A stretch of 64,000 bases of DNA from Cannabis sativa (GCF_029168945.1 NC_083602.1:69088600-69152599); one strand, 5' to 3'; counted from the first letter of the stretch, positions 1 through 12,638 are shown. Program-made: numbers and translations. Notes: generated from the sequence alone by a model not told the origin.

Positions 1-3000
1 GACTTGTTTTGTTATGTTTATGTATTTTTATTTTTTTTTTTTGATGTATTTAGCAAGAAGAACTGTTGAACCTTAAATGGTTTATGTCTCTCACTATAAT
101 CTGTTTTTAATTAGTTGTTTTTTAGTTTTAATTTAGTTATTATACAGTTTTTATTATAGGGTTCTTAAAAAAAACTATATCATTGGGTTAGGTCTTACAT
201 TAATCAGCTATATTTGAGTTTTAATTGAAGTTTTTTTAGTTTCATATTTATTAAGTTTTACAATTACGTTATTTTTTTGTTGTTATATTGTTGTTTTTAT
301 GTTGTTCAGTATATGATATACTTACAGTTTTGCTTAATTATTAATCGTATTTTTATTGATTAATTGTTTTATTAATTTTTTCATCTTAATATTTTTAGGT
401 GCGTGATAAAACCTCTGATGGTGTTGACAATAACTTATTTTTTTTTATTTGTCTTGTTTGAAATGTTTTCCGGTTGTATTTCATTTATTTGAAGAAAAAA
501 AATCATAAAAGAAAGTTATTTTATAGTTTGTTTAATGTTGTTTTGATGTTGTTTTAACTGCTGCAGGACTTGATTTCTTGTGATAATGAACTTCAAATTT
601 GATGAGAATAAGCTTGTTGTTCATTTCTATTTCTTTGGTAAAATGAAGTGAGTTACATACATTGAAAGTGTCGAAGAAAATGTTCAAAAGTCTTCTAACA
701 AGGTTGAAGCTACTATGCATGGATTAATGATTGAGAAATGTGTTTGGTTTTGGTTGTATGCACTCAAGAGCAACATATTTTCAAGAAATGTTGCTTTTAT
801 ATTTTTGTAAATTTTTTTCTAGTTAACTTCTAATGTATATTGCATGAGATATTGAACATTATAATTTCTTTTGAATTTATTTATATCTTTTAGTATAGGA
901 AGAAACAACTTTTATTATATTTTTAATTTCTACATGGAGTATTAGTATATTTATATTCCTTTTTTTTAGAAAAAAAATAATAATTGTTAATAGATTTTTT
1001 AACTGTTAACAACTATTTAACAACAATATAAACATAAAAATAATTGTATATATAGTTTAAGAAATCTATAAATAACTACTGAAATTGATCAACGTACAAA
1101 CAACGTGAAAATAACATGTTTAAAAAGTAACAATTAAACATGTTTAAAAGTAATAAAGTTAAACAACATGTTTACAGCTTTAAAACAACTATAAATTAAA
1201 TAACAAACAATGTTATTATTAAATATAAGTAATTTTTTTTATATTTACAATCTCTTTCTATCATTGTCCCACTTGATTCAAAGTTAACATAATACGTGTT
1301 CTCTTACTATTTTTCATGTCAATATATAAGAGATAATAAGATAAGTTTTTATTTTAACATGTAAAACCCTATTCTTTTAATTATTGAACAATCGGTGTAA
1401 TGTATAAATAATTCATAACAAACTTTACAACAACACAAAAATAACTTGATTTTATTTTTAATTTGAAATAAAATGTTACAAAAACAACACAAAAGAAGCT
1501 TCACGATAACATGAAAATAACTTAATTATTCTTCTGTAGATATTATATAATTTTATTTTTGTTATTTTCAACAAAAACAATATCAATTGATGAACAAATA
1601 ATTATAGATTCTTCAATATTCAGCTTCTTCGGGGGTTTGCTTTTGGTTGTTTTCTTATTGTTTTACAGCTGATTCTATTTTCAAAGTGCCAAACTGATCC
1701 CCTCCTTGGAGCAGATAAAAGTTGTTTAGATGTTGTCGTTGTGTTGTTGTCAGGTTGTTGCACAGTTCAATGTCCTAAGTGATGTTCACTTCCAGCCACT
1801 GTCATATTGTTGCACACCATTGCTTGCGTAGCTACCTAAAAGGATTGTTATTCTATTTTTCTTTGTAGTTGAATGTGTTCACACACAATAGATATCGTGT
1901 GAAATCGGTTTTCTTTGTTAATAACTTTATGTAATATAACAAACTTTTGTCATTCTTGATTTAGAGTGGTTGGCAACTTTCCTTCAGTTGGTATTTCAAT
2001 TGTATTTGAGTTGTTTTAGAATTGTAGTCTAGTTCTTGCAATATTATCTGCACTAATTAAACATAAGTGTAATCTCTTTATATTGATTCTCCAGTTATTC
2101 GTAATTAACATAGTACTTGTTGTCATCTTAATGACCATTGCTCTGTACCAATACTTGCAGAGATTCCATTTATATCCTGAAATTTTTATATTTGTTATGA
2201 GTATCAATATTTCTAAAAAAACTATTTTAATCCATAAAAACAACGCATAAACAACTTTTCTTGACAACAAACAACAAATGACCTTGAATACATCAGTAAT
2301 AGTTGTTCAATTATAAATTGATTATATTAATTTCTTTAGATCAACCAATTTACCCTATGAATTATGCTTGATATGATTAACAAACACTATATAGCAACCT
2401 AATTATGAAAAAAAAAATACTAAAATATTATGTTTCATAAAAAAAAGGTTTAGTTCAGAAAAATGCTTATGAAAGAATACAACATGATAATTCTTTTTAA
2501 TCTCCATAATATGTTAAGAATTTATACTGAAATATTATGCAAACATCAATAGAATAGCTTCCACATTGGGATGTATGGATTAGGGAAAATGTGAGAATGA
2601 ATCTTTATCTTAAAACAGTTCAAATTCAGATACAAGAAAGATAAATAAAAAAATCTACTATATTTCGACATCAATGATGCAGATGGGTATAAGCGATTCT
2701 GGTGTAACACTCAAAGAGATAGTTAGTGAAATGGAATAAACAAGTGAAAATCAACAAATATTGCATTGTGATCACTAATTATGATTTGGCAGCGATAGCT
2801 CCCAATAGAGAATAACAAAACATCAAGCTCCATCCAGTCACTTTGAATTCATGGATTATTAATGCTGTCATAATTGCTCAACCGAATTCTTAGCTTCAAA
2901 AATTTTGCAGAACAAGGCAAAAAGAAAAAACTTGCATGTAATGTTCCCTTAATTTCCATGAATCAAATAAAAATAAAGGCTTACGCATGCAACCTCGAAA

Positions 3001-3381
3001 CACATTTTATCCGAGGAGGGTATCTTCAAACGTAGTAACCAGTGAAAGTGAATCCCCTTCCCACGATTATATAACAACCAATTTCTAATTTACCTTTTTA
3101 TTTTTGGGTTGTTGAGATCTACTTTGCGACCTTGTTATTACACAACTTTGATGTTTTTTTTTTGAAGTTGAAATTGTGCTTCAGTGGGAGAGAATGCTTT
3201 AGTGTGGCTAGGAATGAAGGAGGAAGAAGATGCGGACTGCTCAGTCCTTATTTTTGAAAAAAAAACTTTGAATTTCCTTTTTTGTTTAATTTTCTTTTTC
3301 AAACTAAAAATGTAAAATTTGGGCCTAAAATATCTATTATAGAAAAAAGCCTTTTTTTTTCATATATTTAATTTAGGAGTG
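1..3381. other. AT-rich intergenic sequence, no gene recognised
   Basis: About 3.4 kb of AT-rich DNA with long A and T runs. Short open frames occur at 532-720 and 2016-2270 on the minus strand, but neither shows a family motif or a plausible gene structure. Around 1120-1180 the phrase 'acatgtttaaaa' recurs in slightly varied form. I see no terminal repeats, RNA gene or protein remnant. Confidence 0.6.
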
Positions 3382-4780
3382 TGTTGCGATATTTAGCACA
3401 CGCAAGTGTACGTATCGTTTAAAGTAGTAGACTCACGAGGAGTGAGGTCGATCCCACATGGAGTGTAGTTAAGTACGTTAAAACTAAACTTTCACTTCTA
3501 TTTGATTAAATAAAAGCTAGGAAGAAAAAAACAATGAAGTATAAGAAAAATAGTTGGAAGCAATGATTCGAGAAAATTAGTAGTTAATAAACTAGGGTGT
3601 CGATTTCAATTGTTTTTATTGAATATGGCCTAATATGATTATTTTCCTAATATTAATTCCTATGCAATAGCAGGTTTACTAAGGTAATTTATAGTCTTCT
3701 TAGATATATAAATCTCAATTACATGCAAACTTTCTACTCTCGTGATAAATTTAACATGCAACAGGCATTAAACACAGAAACCCTATAAGCTATCTAAACC
3801 ATATAGGTACTCTCGTCCTATATCGAAATTCAGTTCTATTCTACTATAGCATATTTGACACTCACTTCTCAGATCTCGCATCAAAATCATAGACATTTAA
3901 TTGGTGGCCAGACAATTAAAAGTAATTAAGCACAAATAAAATAGAATACATAGAAATTAGGGGGAAAATTAATCATATTAAAACCATAAACAATATCAAA
4001 CAATATCCATCTAACCCTAATAAAGTATTTAGTTACTCATGTTCAATGAAGCACAAATACACATATTAACTAATAGAAAAGAGATGAAAAATAAAGAAGA
4101 GAAGAAAAGAAGAATGCTGAAAAACCCTGAACAGTATGTCTCCAGTATTGCAGCTGATCTCTCTACTCTGTATCTGAACTCTCACTTTTCTCTCTGGAAT
4201 TGCTTCATGAAATCAACTCTCTTCTGCTCTTTATATAGGCATTCAGGGCCTAAAAAGATGGAAAAACGCACATGGTAAATGCCTATTCGAACTAGGAAAC
4301 CCCCAACACCCACGTGAGAGAAAAATATGATTTTTGTGCGTTTTAGGGAGGCGGGCCGCGGCATGCTAAAGCCATGCCGCGGCCCGTGTTGGAAGTGATT
4401 TTTCTGATGCGTCGACTGATAGTATTTTGACCATAACTCTCTCAATATTGCTCGGAATTGAATGATTCAAGATGTTTCGGAAAGATAAAAGAGAGATCTA
4501 GAACTTTTATGTTTTGACTTTTTCCAAAATCTAATCAGAAAGATAGTCTAATTCAGGCTTGAAGTTTTAGCTTTATTTTCTTGCACAGTTTTCACTATTT
4601 TAAATATCATGATATTTTTATCTTTTCCCCATCTTTTTCTCTGATATTTTTCTAATCTTCTTCTATTTTAAATCTGCAAAAATAAAATATAACAAGCGTA
4701 AAAATGCTCCAAACACGATTAAAACTCAATTAAAAATATACTAAACTTAATCTAAAATTAATACTAAAAATAACCTAACA
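3382..4780. mobile_element. Solo LTR (1,399 bp), family unassigned
   Basis: The segment begins TGTTGCG and ends CCTAACA, giving TGTT...AACA inverted ends. It is flanked by a perfect 5-bp direct repeat GAGTG (3377-3381 and 4781-4785), the length expected of an LTR-retrotransposon target duplication. No coding sequence lies inside, so this is a single LTR left by recombination between two LTRs of a full element. Near the left end it carries the stretch GGTCGATCCCACATGGAGTG (3448-3467), which I recall as recurrent in plant LTRs. It was inserted just downstream of the RVT_3 remnant at 4814-5319, beside a T run that may be that LINE copy's poly(A) seen from the other strand. Orientation is not determined. 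Confidence 0.8.
4352..4386. repeat. Perfect GC-rich hairpin inside the solo LTR
   Basis: CGGGCCGCGGCATG (4352-4365) is followed by a 7-nt loop and then its exact reverse complement (4373-4386). The stem is 14 bp and GC-rich in an otherwise AT-rich LTR. Confidence 0.85.
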
Positions 4781-4813
4781 GAGTGTTTTTTTTTTAATTA
4801 ATTAAGAGATTTA

Positions 4814-5319
4814 TTAATTAATAAACTCACTCAAAATAATAGAATGCATTTCATAGGAACAATCCTCCAACTGAAACACACAACCTGTAGAGAAACAAGA
4901 GTCTCTTGCCAAACAATGAGCCAACTTGTTTGCAGATCATTTAACAAAACATAACTCAACAAAAGATAAAGCTAAAAGTAAATTCCTAACATCTTGAACA
5001 ATAAGACCAAACTGTGAGGACATAAAGACTTTACTTTGGACCGCTTGGACACACCAAACTATCCGTTTCCAACACTACACTGTCCCAAGGATGAGTCACA
5101 ATCCAACTCAACGCTTCTTTGATGCCTATGATTTTAGCAATTTCAAGTTGGACATACCCAACCTTTCCCTTCTTGAAAGCTTCTACTATGGTTCCATGAT
5201 GATTTCTAGCTACATAGCCCACTCCAAACCGGCCCTCTTGTTCAAATAAAGCCCCATCAACATTAACTTTAATCTTGTTTAACACAGGTACAATCCAACG
5301 CTCACAGTTCCGAGGGGAG
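4814..5319 (-). pseudogene. RVT_3 (RNase H-like) fragment of a plant LINE, broken
   Basis: Reading the minus strand from about 5319, the frame gives W-I-V-P, then KVNVDGA, then GVGYVARNHHG and ETDSLV. This is the N-terminal half of the plant RVT_3 / RNase H-like domain often found at the end of L1-type LINE polyproteins, with the DGA aspartate and the ETDS segment visible. After SLV the frame is lost. The expected C-terminus reappears in a shifted frame as SFVELCFVK, stop, SANKLAHCLARD, ending in FIN and a stop at 4814-4816. That gives at least one frameshift and one internal TGA where the family has Trp. No RT or endonuclease part is attached, so the copy is 5'-truncated. A T run at 4786-4795 could be its old poly(A) tail. 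It is dead. Confidence 0.75.
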
Positions 5320-5722
5320 TTCTATTTACACCTCATAAAATGATGAATCTTTATTATTAAAAAAATATAAACTTAAATGATTTTTAAAAATTACTCTTAA
5401 TATTTTTTTTAAAAAAAAAATTCCTCACATTATTTTATATTAATTTCAATACTTATTTTGATTTTATTTTTCTAATTTTTTCAAACTCATGTATATATTA
5501 ATTTTTTTAAGAAAATTTCATATAATTTTTTATTTCAATTTTTTTCTCATAATATTTAAAATACAATTTATTTTTATTTGATAGGTATATTTTTTAAGAA
5601 TGTGAATTGAAAGAAAAAAGTTAAAAAAACTTAGTACAATTAAAAATATAAATTTTATACAAAATAAAAATTATTAAAATGAGGTATCTTTAGAAATTTT
5701 GGAGGTGTAAACAAAATTTTCC
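5317..5722. repeat. Possible MITE with TTTACACCTC ends
   Basis: TTTACACCTC (5325-5334) is mirrored by GAGGTGTAAA (5702-5711), a perfect 10-bp inverted repeat. The flanking bases begin GGA and end TCC, which pair partly. The 400-bp interior is almost pure A/T with no coding potential. Short elements with this kind of end are common among MULE-like MITEs. No clear target duplication was found, so the boundaries are approximate. The left end abuts the RVT_3 remnant. Confidence 0.35.
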
Positions 5723-7146
5723 TTAATTTATACCCTCTTTTATTTGTTATATCTCGATTATACCCTTATGTTATGAAAACAACCTTCCTCACCTCCCCGA
5801 TCCGTACCCATCTTCCTTCCTCCTCACCACCTTCGTTCCTCCACCCAAGATTGGCATTGTGAGCCCCTTGCACCCTGCAATTTCAGCCATCCCCCTTCGT
5901 CGCCCTTCCTTCCTTCGTTCCAACATCACCGGTCACTGGCAATTTCGTTTTTGTGCATCATTTTGCGATTTCAAACCAGCCTAGATTCAACCCTCCGCCT
6001 TCGTTCTATAATTTCAAACCTAAGTAAATTTCATTTTCTTATTTCTGTATTCTTAAATTTAATCATCCTTTTTAATTCCTGGGAATTTTTATTATTTGTG
6101 CCTCCACCAGTCACTAATTTCCTCTTTCCCCTTCCCTTGTTTGATCATTTGTTCTAATCGAGTTGAGTAGAAAGGCCTATGTAATAGTTCTAACCAGAAT
6201 GTTTTGGAGAATCCTGATTGATAAAACTCAAAAGTACGTTGGATCTTGAATCATGGACGGTCTAGGCATTTTTATTTATTTATTTATAACTAATTGATTA
6301 TTAACGTTTTGGATTGTGAGAAAATGATCAGCTAATACTGCTTCTTTTGATTATTATTATTATATTTTTTTTATATTTGGGTGAAGTCACTAGAGGCAGC
6401 GGTTCATCGATCTCTTCCTAAAATTTTTTGTGAACAAGAAAACACAGAACATGAATCGATCAATAAACCTCTGCATCCAACGTTAGGTCTTTTTTTTTTT
6501 TAAAAAAAATAACAATTTGACTAATACTGACTCAAAAATCCAACAAAATTTAAATGAATCTATGTTTAATAATTGGGTTTATGAGCTTTTTTAAAGATTT
6601 TAGTTATAAATTGTTGAGCAAAAGAGGTTCCTGCCCACCAGGTCTCTCATCAGGTTGCTTCTTAATTATACTAGGACACAACCCAAAGCACATGCAGAAC
6701 CTGCGCAAGATAATCATATAGAAATACTCTGCTTTCGTGTGAGTTTGAACTAGCCTCTTACTTTTGATGGATCCACTGAGATTTTACAGAAGTAGAATTT
6801 GTTTTGGTGTATGTTTGGACTGGCCTTTCTAGTCTAGAATTAGATAGATCACTTTGGTGTGCTTCTTGATTGATATAATAATGTGTAATTTACAGTCCAC
6901 TTTGACATATTATTCTGCAAATTTATTGATATGTGTTTAGGCATGCTTTAATCGAACTCATTTTCTCTGCATTTTAATTTGTACATATATATTATCCTCA
7001 CAAGATTCTCCCTCACACGAGTTTAAAAAGAAAAGAAAGTGGTGGAAAAATTGGCAATAAAAATGAGTAGAATTGGTTGAGGGATCTTCCTCGAATGGAA
7101 TACTTACTATCATTTGCTATTTTTCTCATGTTTGTCAATAGTTGTC
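5723..7146. other. Non-coding stretch with a C/T-rich patch
   Basis: The stretch from about 5785 to 5945 is rich in C and T, unlike its neighbours, and resembles plant 5'-UTR sequence. No start codon with a convincing reading frame follows. The 68-codon frame at 5951-6157 is hydrophobic and C/T-driven, with no family signature. The rest is AT-rich with nothing recognised. Confidence 0.45.
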
Positions 7147-7462
7147 ATCGTTTCCCTGTTGTTTGCTATTTGCCATGCCTTTTCGCTGTTGTGAAGTGGG
7201 GGTGCAAGGAGGCCAACTTCTTTTCGGACTGCCTTCAATTGGTTAATGCCATTAAAAAGTCTGTGATTCCGGTTTGGCAGCTCTCTTCTTCCTTTTTGCA
7301 TCTGTTTAATTGTCTTCTCTTGTGGTTAATAGTAGTACTTTTTGGCTACCCCATTCTGCTAACTCGGTGGCTCACAATTTGGCGGCTTGGGCTGCGTCCC
7401 ATAATGTTGCTCGTCCTCTGTTGGAAAGGGAAGTACCACCCTTTGTTGCTACTATAAACTGA
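7147..7462 (+). pseudogene. RVT_3 C-terminal remnant of a LINE, frameshifted
   Basis: One plus-strand frame reads GCKEANFFSDCLQLVNAIK followed by VIPVWQ, the middle of an RNase H-like RVT_3 domain with the usual SDC segment. After about 7325 the frame shifts and the neighbouring frame gives WLPHSANSVAHNLAAWA and later PPFVATIN with a TGA at 7460-7462, the characteristic C-terminus with the A-H-L-A signature. The apparent 126-codon frame 7077-7457 is therefore an accident spanning the frameshift. Nothing upstream encodes RT, so this is a short, dead LINE 3' fragment. It lies on the opposite strand to the fragment at 4814-5319 and is a separate copy. Confidence 0.7.
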
Positions 7463-7659
7463 TTCTCTTTGCTTGGTTTTAATTAAGTTTTCTATTATTT
7501 TAAAAATTAAAGAACACATTAACATTAAGTAGTTTTGCTCTTCTGTCTTCTTCTTCTTGAATTATTCTGTTATGCTATTGAACAGACGATTATAATATCA
7601 TGTTTCAGTACTCATTTTGGAAAATGAAAATGAATAGTTTTTCAAAATTTGAATATACA

Positions 7660-7928
7660 CAGTGGCGGACCCAGAAATTAAAGTGAGGGGGGCGTAAATA
7701 AATTTAAAAAGAAAATATAAAGTGTAGTTAGTGGGGTTTGAACCTTTACCCTCTAACCTATTTACCAACTACCTTAACCATTACATCAAGGTTACTATTA
7801 TGTCTATAAATATCATCTTTTAATACAAATATATGTTGTAACTAATTAAAATACATATACATTTTTTTCTCGATTTTTTTTCAGGGGGGGCGACTGCCCC
7901 CCCTCGCTACAATGTGGGTCTGCCCCTG
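7660..7928. mobile_element. hAT-type MITE (269 bp)
   Basis: The ends are CAGTGGCGGACCC and GGGTCTGCCCCTG, inverted repeats with 11 of 13 positions matching and the CAG start typical of hAT elements. The flanks AATATACA (7652-7659) and TATATACA (7929-7936) form an 8-bp target duplication with one mismatch, the hAT length. A second GC-rich inverted segment lies inside near each end. There is no transposase, so it is non-autonomous. Confidence 0.75.
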
Positions 7929-8282
7929 TATATACATATATATATTTTGTTATACATGAACAATCAAAATGTTTCCCAAAGGACCTAAAAAAAAGGTAGT
8001 AAAACACAAAAATTTATCTGGAAATCTAAAATATTGTAATTATATTATTCTAGTTGGTTGATGAATATGAAAGGTGGGACATTTGTGTGTATATATAGGC
8101 TAAGTTTTTATGTGGTTATTGAAGTGTTTAGAAATAAAAAAAAAAATGTTCAACTTTGAAAGACTTGGTGGTGTGGGAGGAAAGGTCTAAGAACAAAAGG
8201 AAATTTCTTGTGTGTTGCCCTCAAAGAGAATTAGCCCACAAAATATTAATATATAATACATGAAAAAAAAAATAAGTGTCTC

Positions 8283-8452
8283 TTTTACCAAACAAGCAAG
8301 AAAAGAGAGAAAAAGAACTTTGTGTATTATTGATTCATTGAAAAATGAACATAGTACAATGAATTGGTTTATATACAGTGATGAAATGAGAGAAGCTAAC
8401 TAACTGCTAACCAACTGAAAAATAACCGATTCTAACTAACACTAATAGCTGT
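8283..8452 (-). repeat. Copia-1 3' LTR, outer part (split by gypsy)
   Basis: Begins TTTTACCAAACAAGC, matching 38928 onward. It breaks at GCTGT, where the gypsy element begins, and resumes at 30640. The parts total 170 + 52 = 222 bp, the same length as the other LTR. Confidence 0.9.
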
Positions 8453-9232
8453 TGTTGACCGAGATTTTCGGCAACTAATAAAATATTATAAGATTATTGA
8501 GCTTGTAAGAAAATGAGAGAAGGATTTTTACGTGGTTGGGGCGTTAATGAGCCTTAGTCCACGAGTCTTTGTTATTTATGGACGTATTTAATACAGAGAT
8601 TATCCTTGGGAGAATTTCACCCTTATAAATACAGAGAATGTTCTTGGTGAGTATTTACTCTACTTGCTCATATGCAGCCCAAGATTCTCGATCCCATTTA
8701 ATGAGCTTTGAGGGGGTATTTATAGTGTCTTTGGCGGGGTAATCCCTAGAATTGTTCTTACAAGTGTATCTGTAAGTATCCATAAAGTTGGGTATTCCCA
8801 ATGAATATACCATGGGTAATGCATGGTCAAATCCCTAGGTGTTGAGGGTTTTTATGTGGAATGTCCTTATTGCCTTTTGATTGACGTGACTCTTCACAGT
8901 GTAGCCGTCGCTAGACTTAAATGATCATTACTGTGGCGCTGCTGGTTGGAGGTTGTGCCGTCAGACTTTATTGCGTGTAGCAGTCCCAACACGCTTCCTC
9001 CCATGCGGCATTTAATGCGACTTGATTGCTCAGGAGAAACCTGACACCTCGCGGAGATGCCTTAGCGTTATGCGAGCTTCCGGGAGCACCTTGAGCTCCA
9101 TGTGCCTTCTCCGGGACCTATGTCCGGGACGTTACCTTATGGCATAAAAGACTTAGCAAACAATGTGAATTGCTTGACCCACGTGTCCCTGTCCGGTTGG
9201 TCCACGTATATTGGGCAAAATTAGGGGCAACA
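8453..9232 (-). repeat. Gypsy 3' LTR (intact, 780 bp)
   Basis: Runs from TGTTGACCGAG to GGGGCAACA. It matches 19862-20231 plus 30223-30634. Its uninterrupted 'gggtaatgcatgg' shows the target that Copia-2 entered in the sister LTR. Confidence 0.92.
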
Positions 9233-9247
9233 TTTACCCCCCAAGCC
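9233..9247 (-). other. Gypsy polypurine tract
   Basis: On the minus strand GGCTTGGGGGGTAAA lies directly before the 3' LTR, the position and composition of the plus-strand primer. Confidence 0.75.
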
Positions 9248-9564
9248 TTGTTTATTTGAAAAATGAAACGAGGCTTGCTCAGATGCTTACGGTTGACTCC
9301 TCAGTATCCCGGCACGAGCTTAGAGCGCGTGAGGGTGTATTTAATGATGGCATTTAATGCAGCGATTCACTTTTTGCAGAGGTCGATTCGTTTCACGCCC
9401 ATTGATTGATGCGGCGCATTAATGGTGTTAGACAGATACTCAAGCGTTTCCACCGCCTTTATTGCAAATCAATCTGGTCCGTTGATCTTTGGGCATTTGA
9501 ATCGTGCGCTTCCCTCACCGTTCGATTGGTAGGTGATGACGCCTGTTCCTCATGCATTTTTGCC

Positions 9565-9572
9565 TATAAAAG
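9565..9572 (+). promoter_or_regulatory. TATA box of the antisense gene
   Basis: TATAAAAG follows GCC in a locally mixed-composition stretch about 630 bp upstream of the first good ATG. The transcription start would fall near 9597. A non-coding first exon would then run to the splice donor at 9744. It drives the plus strand, opposite to gag-pol. Confidence 0.6.
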
Positions 9573-9743
9573 CCACCATCTTTCCTTCATTTCGGTTACT
9601 TCCCATTTCCTGCCAACTTTGCTCGAATTTCCTAGAGAGAAAATTCTCAGACCTAGGACGAAGCCTTCAAACACTTTGCGACTTTCCCAGTTCTTCTCGT
9701 CTTCACTCGACTTGCATCAGGACCCCCAGTTTAACATTTCATC

Positions 9744-10188
9744 GTAAGTTTTTTGCATCCTTTGCTTTATTACTTATTCTGTTTGTTTTTTTTTTCTGGG
9801 TTTGCATTCGAGATTTCTGGGCATGCAAGTGTTTAGGTTCCTCGTGCAGTCTGTTTGAATTTACTGCTCTAGTGGTAGGATCGCCATTGTCATGCCTCTG
9901 TTGTTATTGTGTATTTTCTTTGTAGAAGACCATACGTTCTTCGTATAATGGTTGCTTAGGGCATAGAACAGAATCTTTTCTTTCTGTTTTCTTTATCGTG
10001 TAAAGCCATCTTCTGCGAATTTACTGCACCCGACACTTGTCCAGGGAATCCTTCTAGGGTTTTCTGCGTGACACGTGTCCGGAGGGGGCCTCTTTCCAGC
10101 GGTTAGGGGACCCCCATTCCCTTTTTCTTGATTTAGGGTTTGGTACGGGGCCTAACTGCTGGACTTTTACTCTCTTTTTTTTTCACAG
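9744..10188 (+). other. 5'-UTR intron of the antisense gene
   Basis: Donor ATC|GTAAGT at 9744 and acceptor TTTTTTTTTCACAG ending at 10188, nine bases before the ATG at 10198. A 445-bp GT-AG intron with a strong polypyrimidine tract. Confidence 0.65.
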
Positions 10189-11394
10189 AATAGAAAAATG
10201 TCTGCTTCTGGCTCGAAGTCCTCAAAGAAGAGTGGAAAGCGCATGGCTACTCTTGAGGAGGTCTCCTTAGGACCCGTTGCCCAGGAGGGGTATAAGTCCC
10301 GGGCGACCGGTTGGGAAGCGGCTGAGCTTCATTCCACCTTGACCTGTCCCCACCAACTGGAGAACATTGTGGAGGTTGCTGGAATCAAGCCTTCCACCTC
10401 AGGAACCTACCATCGGCCACCTCGCGACGCGGAGACGCCCAACCACAATTACGGCGGCTTCGGAGCCTGGAGCCAAACGCACCTGATGGCCGGTGCCATG
10501 CTTCCTCTTCAGGATTATTTTGTGAATTTTCTAGTTTTTGACGGCCTTGCGCCATACCAACTCATCCCCCAAGCCTACCGCCTGCTCTCAGGCTTATTTA
10601 TTTTTTATGCCGCCCGAGGATGGGGATCTCCCCGCCCGGCGGAAATTTTGTACTTTTATGAACTTGTTTCCGTCCCCAAGAAGGGGGACAAACTTAAGGA
10701 CGGTTTTTATGGGTTCCGGGTCCACCCTGCTAACGAAGGGGTGGTCCCGTATAATAGGCAGACTCACGTCAAGGAGTATCGCCATCGCTTTTTCTTTTCC
10801 TCCGGATTTAGGGCAGTGGACCACCCGGAGCTCCTCACTGAGTGGGTGAGGATCCCTCCATATCAGCGGACCGCCCTACCCAAGCCTTTCTCCGGAGAGC
10901 CCAGGCCTTTGCTTCTTATGACCGAGCCGATCTAGACGTCGGGGGTTTGGTCACTACGGAGAACTGCAGGAAGGCCAAACTTATCCTTCCGCATCAATCC
11001 GTGGAGGACTCTAACCTCTCCCGGGTCATCTGTCCCAATGTGAGGGCGCCGGTCGCGGAGAAGACCTTCCGGGACGAGATCATCGCCACGGCAGAGAAGA
11101 AATACCAGGATTATCTCTACCGGAAGGCCTAGGAGAAGGCGTACTCTAAGGCCCAGGCGGCCTCTGGGAGGGTGCTCCGTGTGGGGAGCCCGGTGGAGAG
11201 AAGAAGTCAGGCGATTGCCGGGAAGTCCGAGGCTAAATTTTTTGACAAGATTCTTCAAGAAGAGATTGGAGATCGTTGTGCCGGGAAGCCCCTTCACATA
11301 GGGGATTCATCGGAGAGAAGGGCTCCCAGGCCACAGCCTTCGGTTCCAGAGCCAAACACTGGGGCTCCTGGTGCCAGCACTTCCGGCGCCGGCG

Positions 11395-11796
11395 GTAAGT
11401 CTCCTTTGATAATTCATTATGTTCCTTCTGTTGGCGAATATGCCAGTCGTAGGCCCGTAGGGTTCGACGAACGTCTGTACAGGTTTAGGATGCCCTCGAC
11501 CCGGTGGGGGGATCGTTTGAAGGAATTTTATTTTTCAAACTTAGGAGATTTCCTAGGTCGGTCCCGGATGGGTTCTGGTCCTCCGGAGCCTGTTCCCTTA
11601 GGTCCTTCAGCTTACATTACATCCAGCTGGTTCCGGCCTTCGGACAGTTATCTCGGAGATGATGCTGCCAGCATAAAAGTTCAGAACTTTGCTAGGGCCG
11701 AATTAGGGAGTCTGGGTAGGACTAGCTTATTTGCCATATCTTGTGTTAGTGGTTTCCCACGGATGTTCTAACACTTGCTTCTTTTTGTGGTAGCAG
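11395..11796 (+). other. Intron 2 of the antisense gene
   Basis: Donor GGCG|GTAAGT and acceptor GTAGCAG|GT. Joining G at 11394 to GT at 11797 gives a Gly codon and keeps the frame into ISMDTILDQL. The intron reads open for about 125 codons before a TAA at 11769-11771, so retention would give a truncated isoform. Confidence 0.65.
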
Positions 11797-12560
11797 GTAT
11801 CTCCATGGACACCATCCTGGATCAGCTTGCTGGGGTTCACACTCCTGAGGCTCCTCCTGCCTTTACTTCTTCCCCAATGGCCCCTGCTCTAAAGATTTCT
11901 TCCAGCGCTCCCCCCGACACTATTGATTTAGTGGATGACGAGGAGGTGCTGCCGGGAGAAGGTCAAGAAAAGCAATGGGGCTTTTCTGAGGAAGTTGCAG
12001 AAGGTGCAGGAGGGCTCCGGGCTCTTCCTGAGGAAGCTGAAGAAGGTGAAGAAGAGCAAGAAATTGCTCTGATTCGCAAGCGCAAGGGCAAAATGATTGC
12101 CCAGGAAGAGCCCAAGCAGCCTCGGAGAGCTGACACTCCAGCCCATGGTCTTCATGGCGGGGTCTCTCCCATGGAAGAGCATCCTGCTCCTCCCAACATT
12201 GTGTTGACTCCGGTTCCTGGAGACGAGGTGAGGCAAGAGCTCCGGATAGCCAAGCATAACTATGCCATGGACGAATACTCCCGGGGGTATGCCGAGGTGG
12301 AAGCCCTTAGGAGGGTTCTGCGAGTTGAGGTGCAAGAAACCATCAACAACCCAGAGTACCAGGATCCGTGGGACCTAAACTTGGACCCCCTGTCGGACTG
12401 GTTTCGTCGCTTTCTTGGGCCCACCTTGGCTCCCTTCGCCGCGGAGATGACTGGCGAGTTTGCTTCTCAGCTTACCCGGTGCGCGCCTAAGCGGTTCGCG
12501 ACTTGTGCCTCTCTGAACTCTATCTTCCAGGTCCAGGACCTCTGCCACTCCCTCACTGTG

Positions 12561-12638
12561 GTAAGTGCTTTGTAATTTTGCTTTTCCCTTTATTTTTCTT
12601 TTTTGGGGATTCTTTCTTACACTTGTATTGTTGTTCAG
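12561..12638 (+). other. Intron 3 of the antisense gene
   Basis: Donor GTG|GTAAGT and acceptor TTGTTCAG|CTT. A 78-bp T-rich, phase-0 intron, a typical size for a plant minimal intron. Confidence 0.7.

Noticed and set aside
7077..7457. 126-codon hydrophobic protein
   Set aside because: Frame crosses a frameshift; true content is an RVT_3 remnant.
9406..9925. Two overlapping plus-strand open frames of 113 and 130 codons
   Set aside because: They run across the TATA box, the non-coding first exon and the 5'-UTR intron of the antisense gene, and show no family motif.
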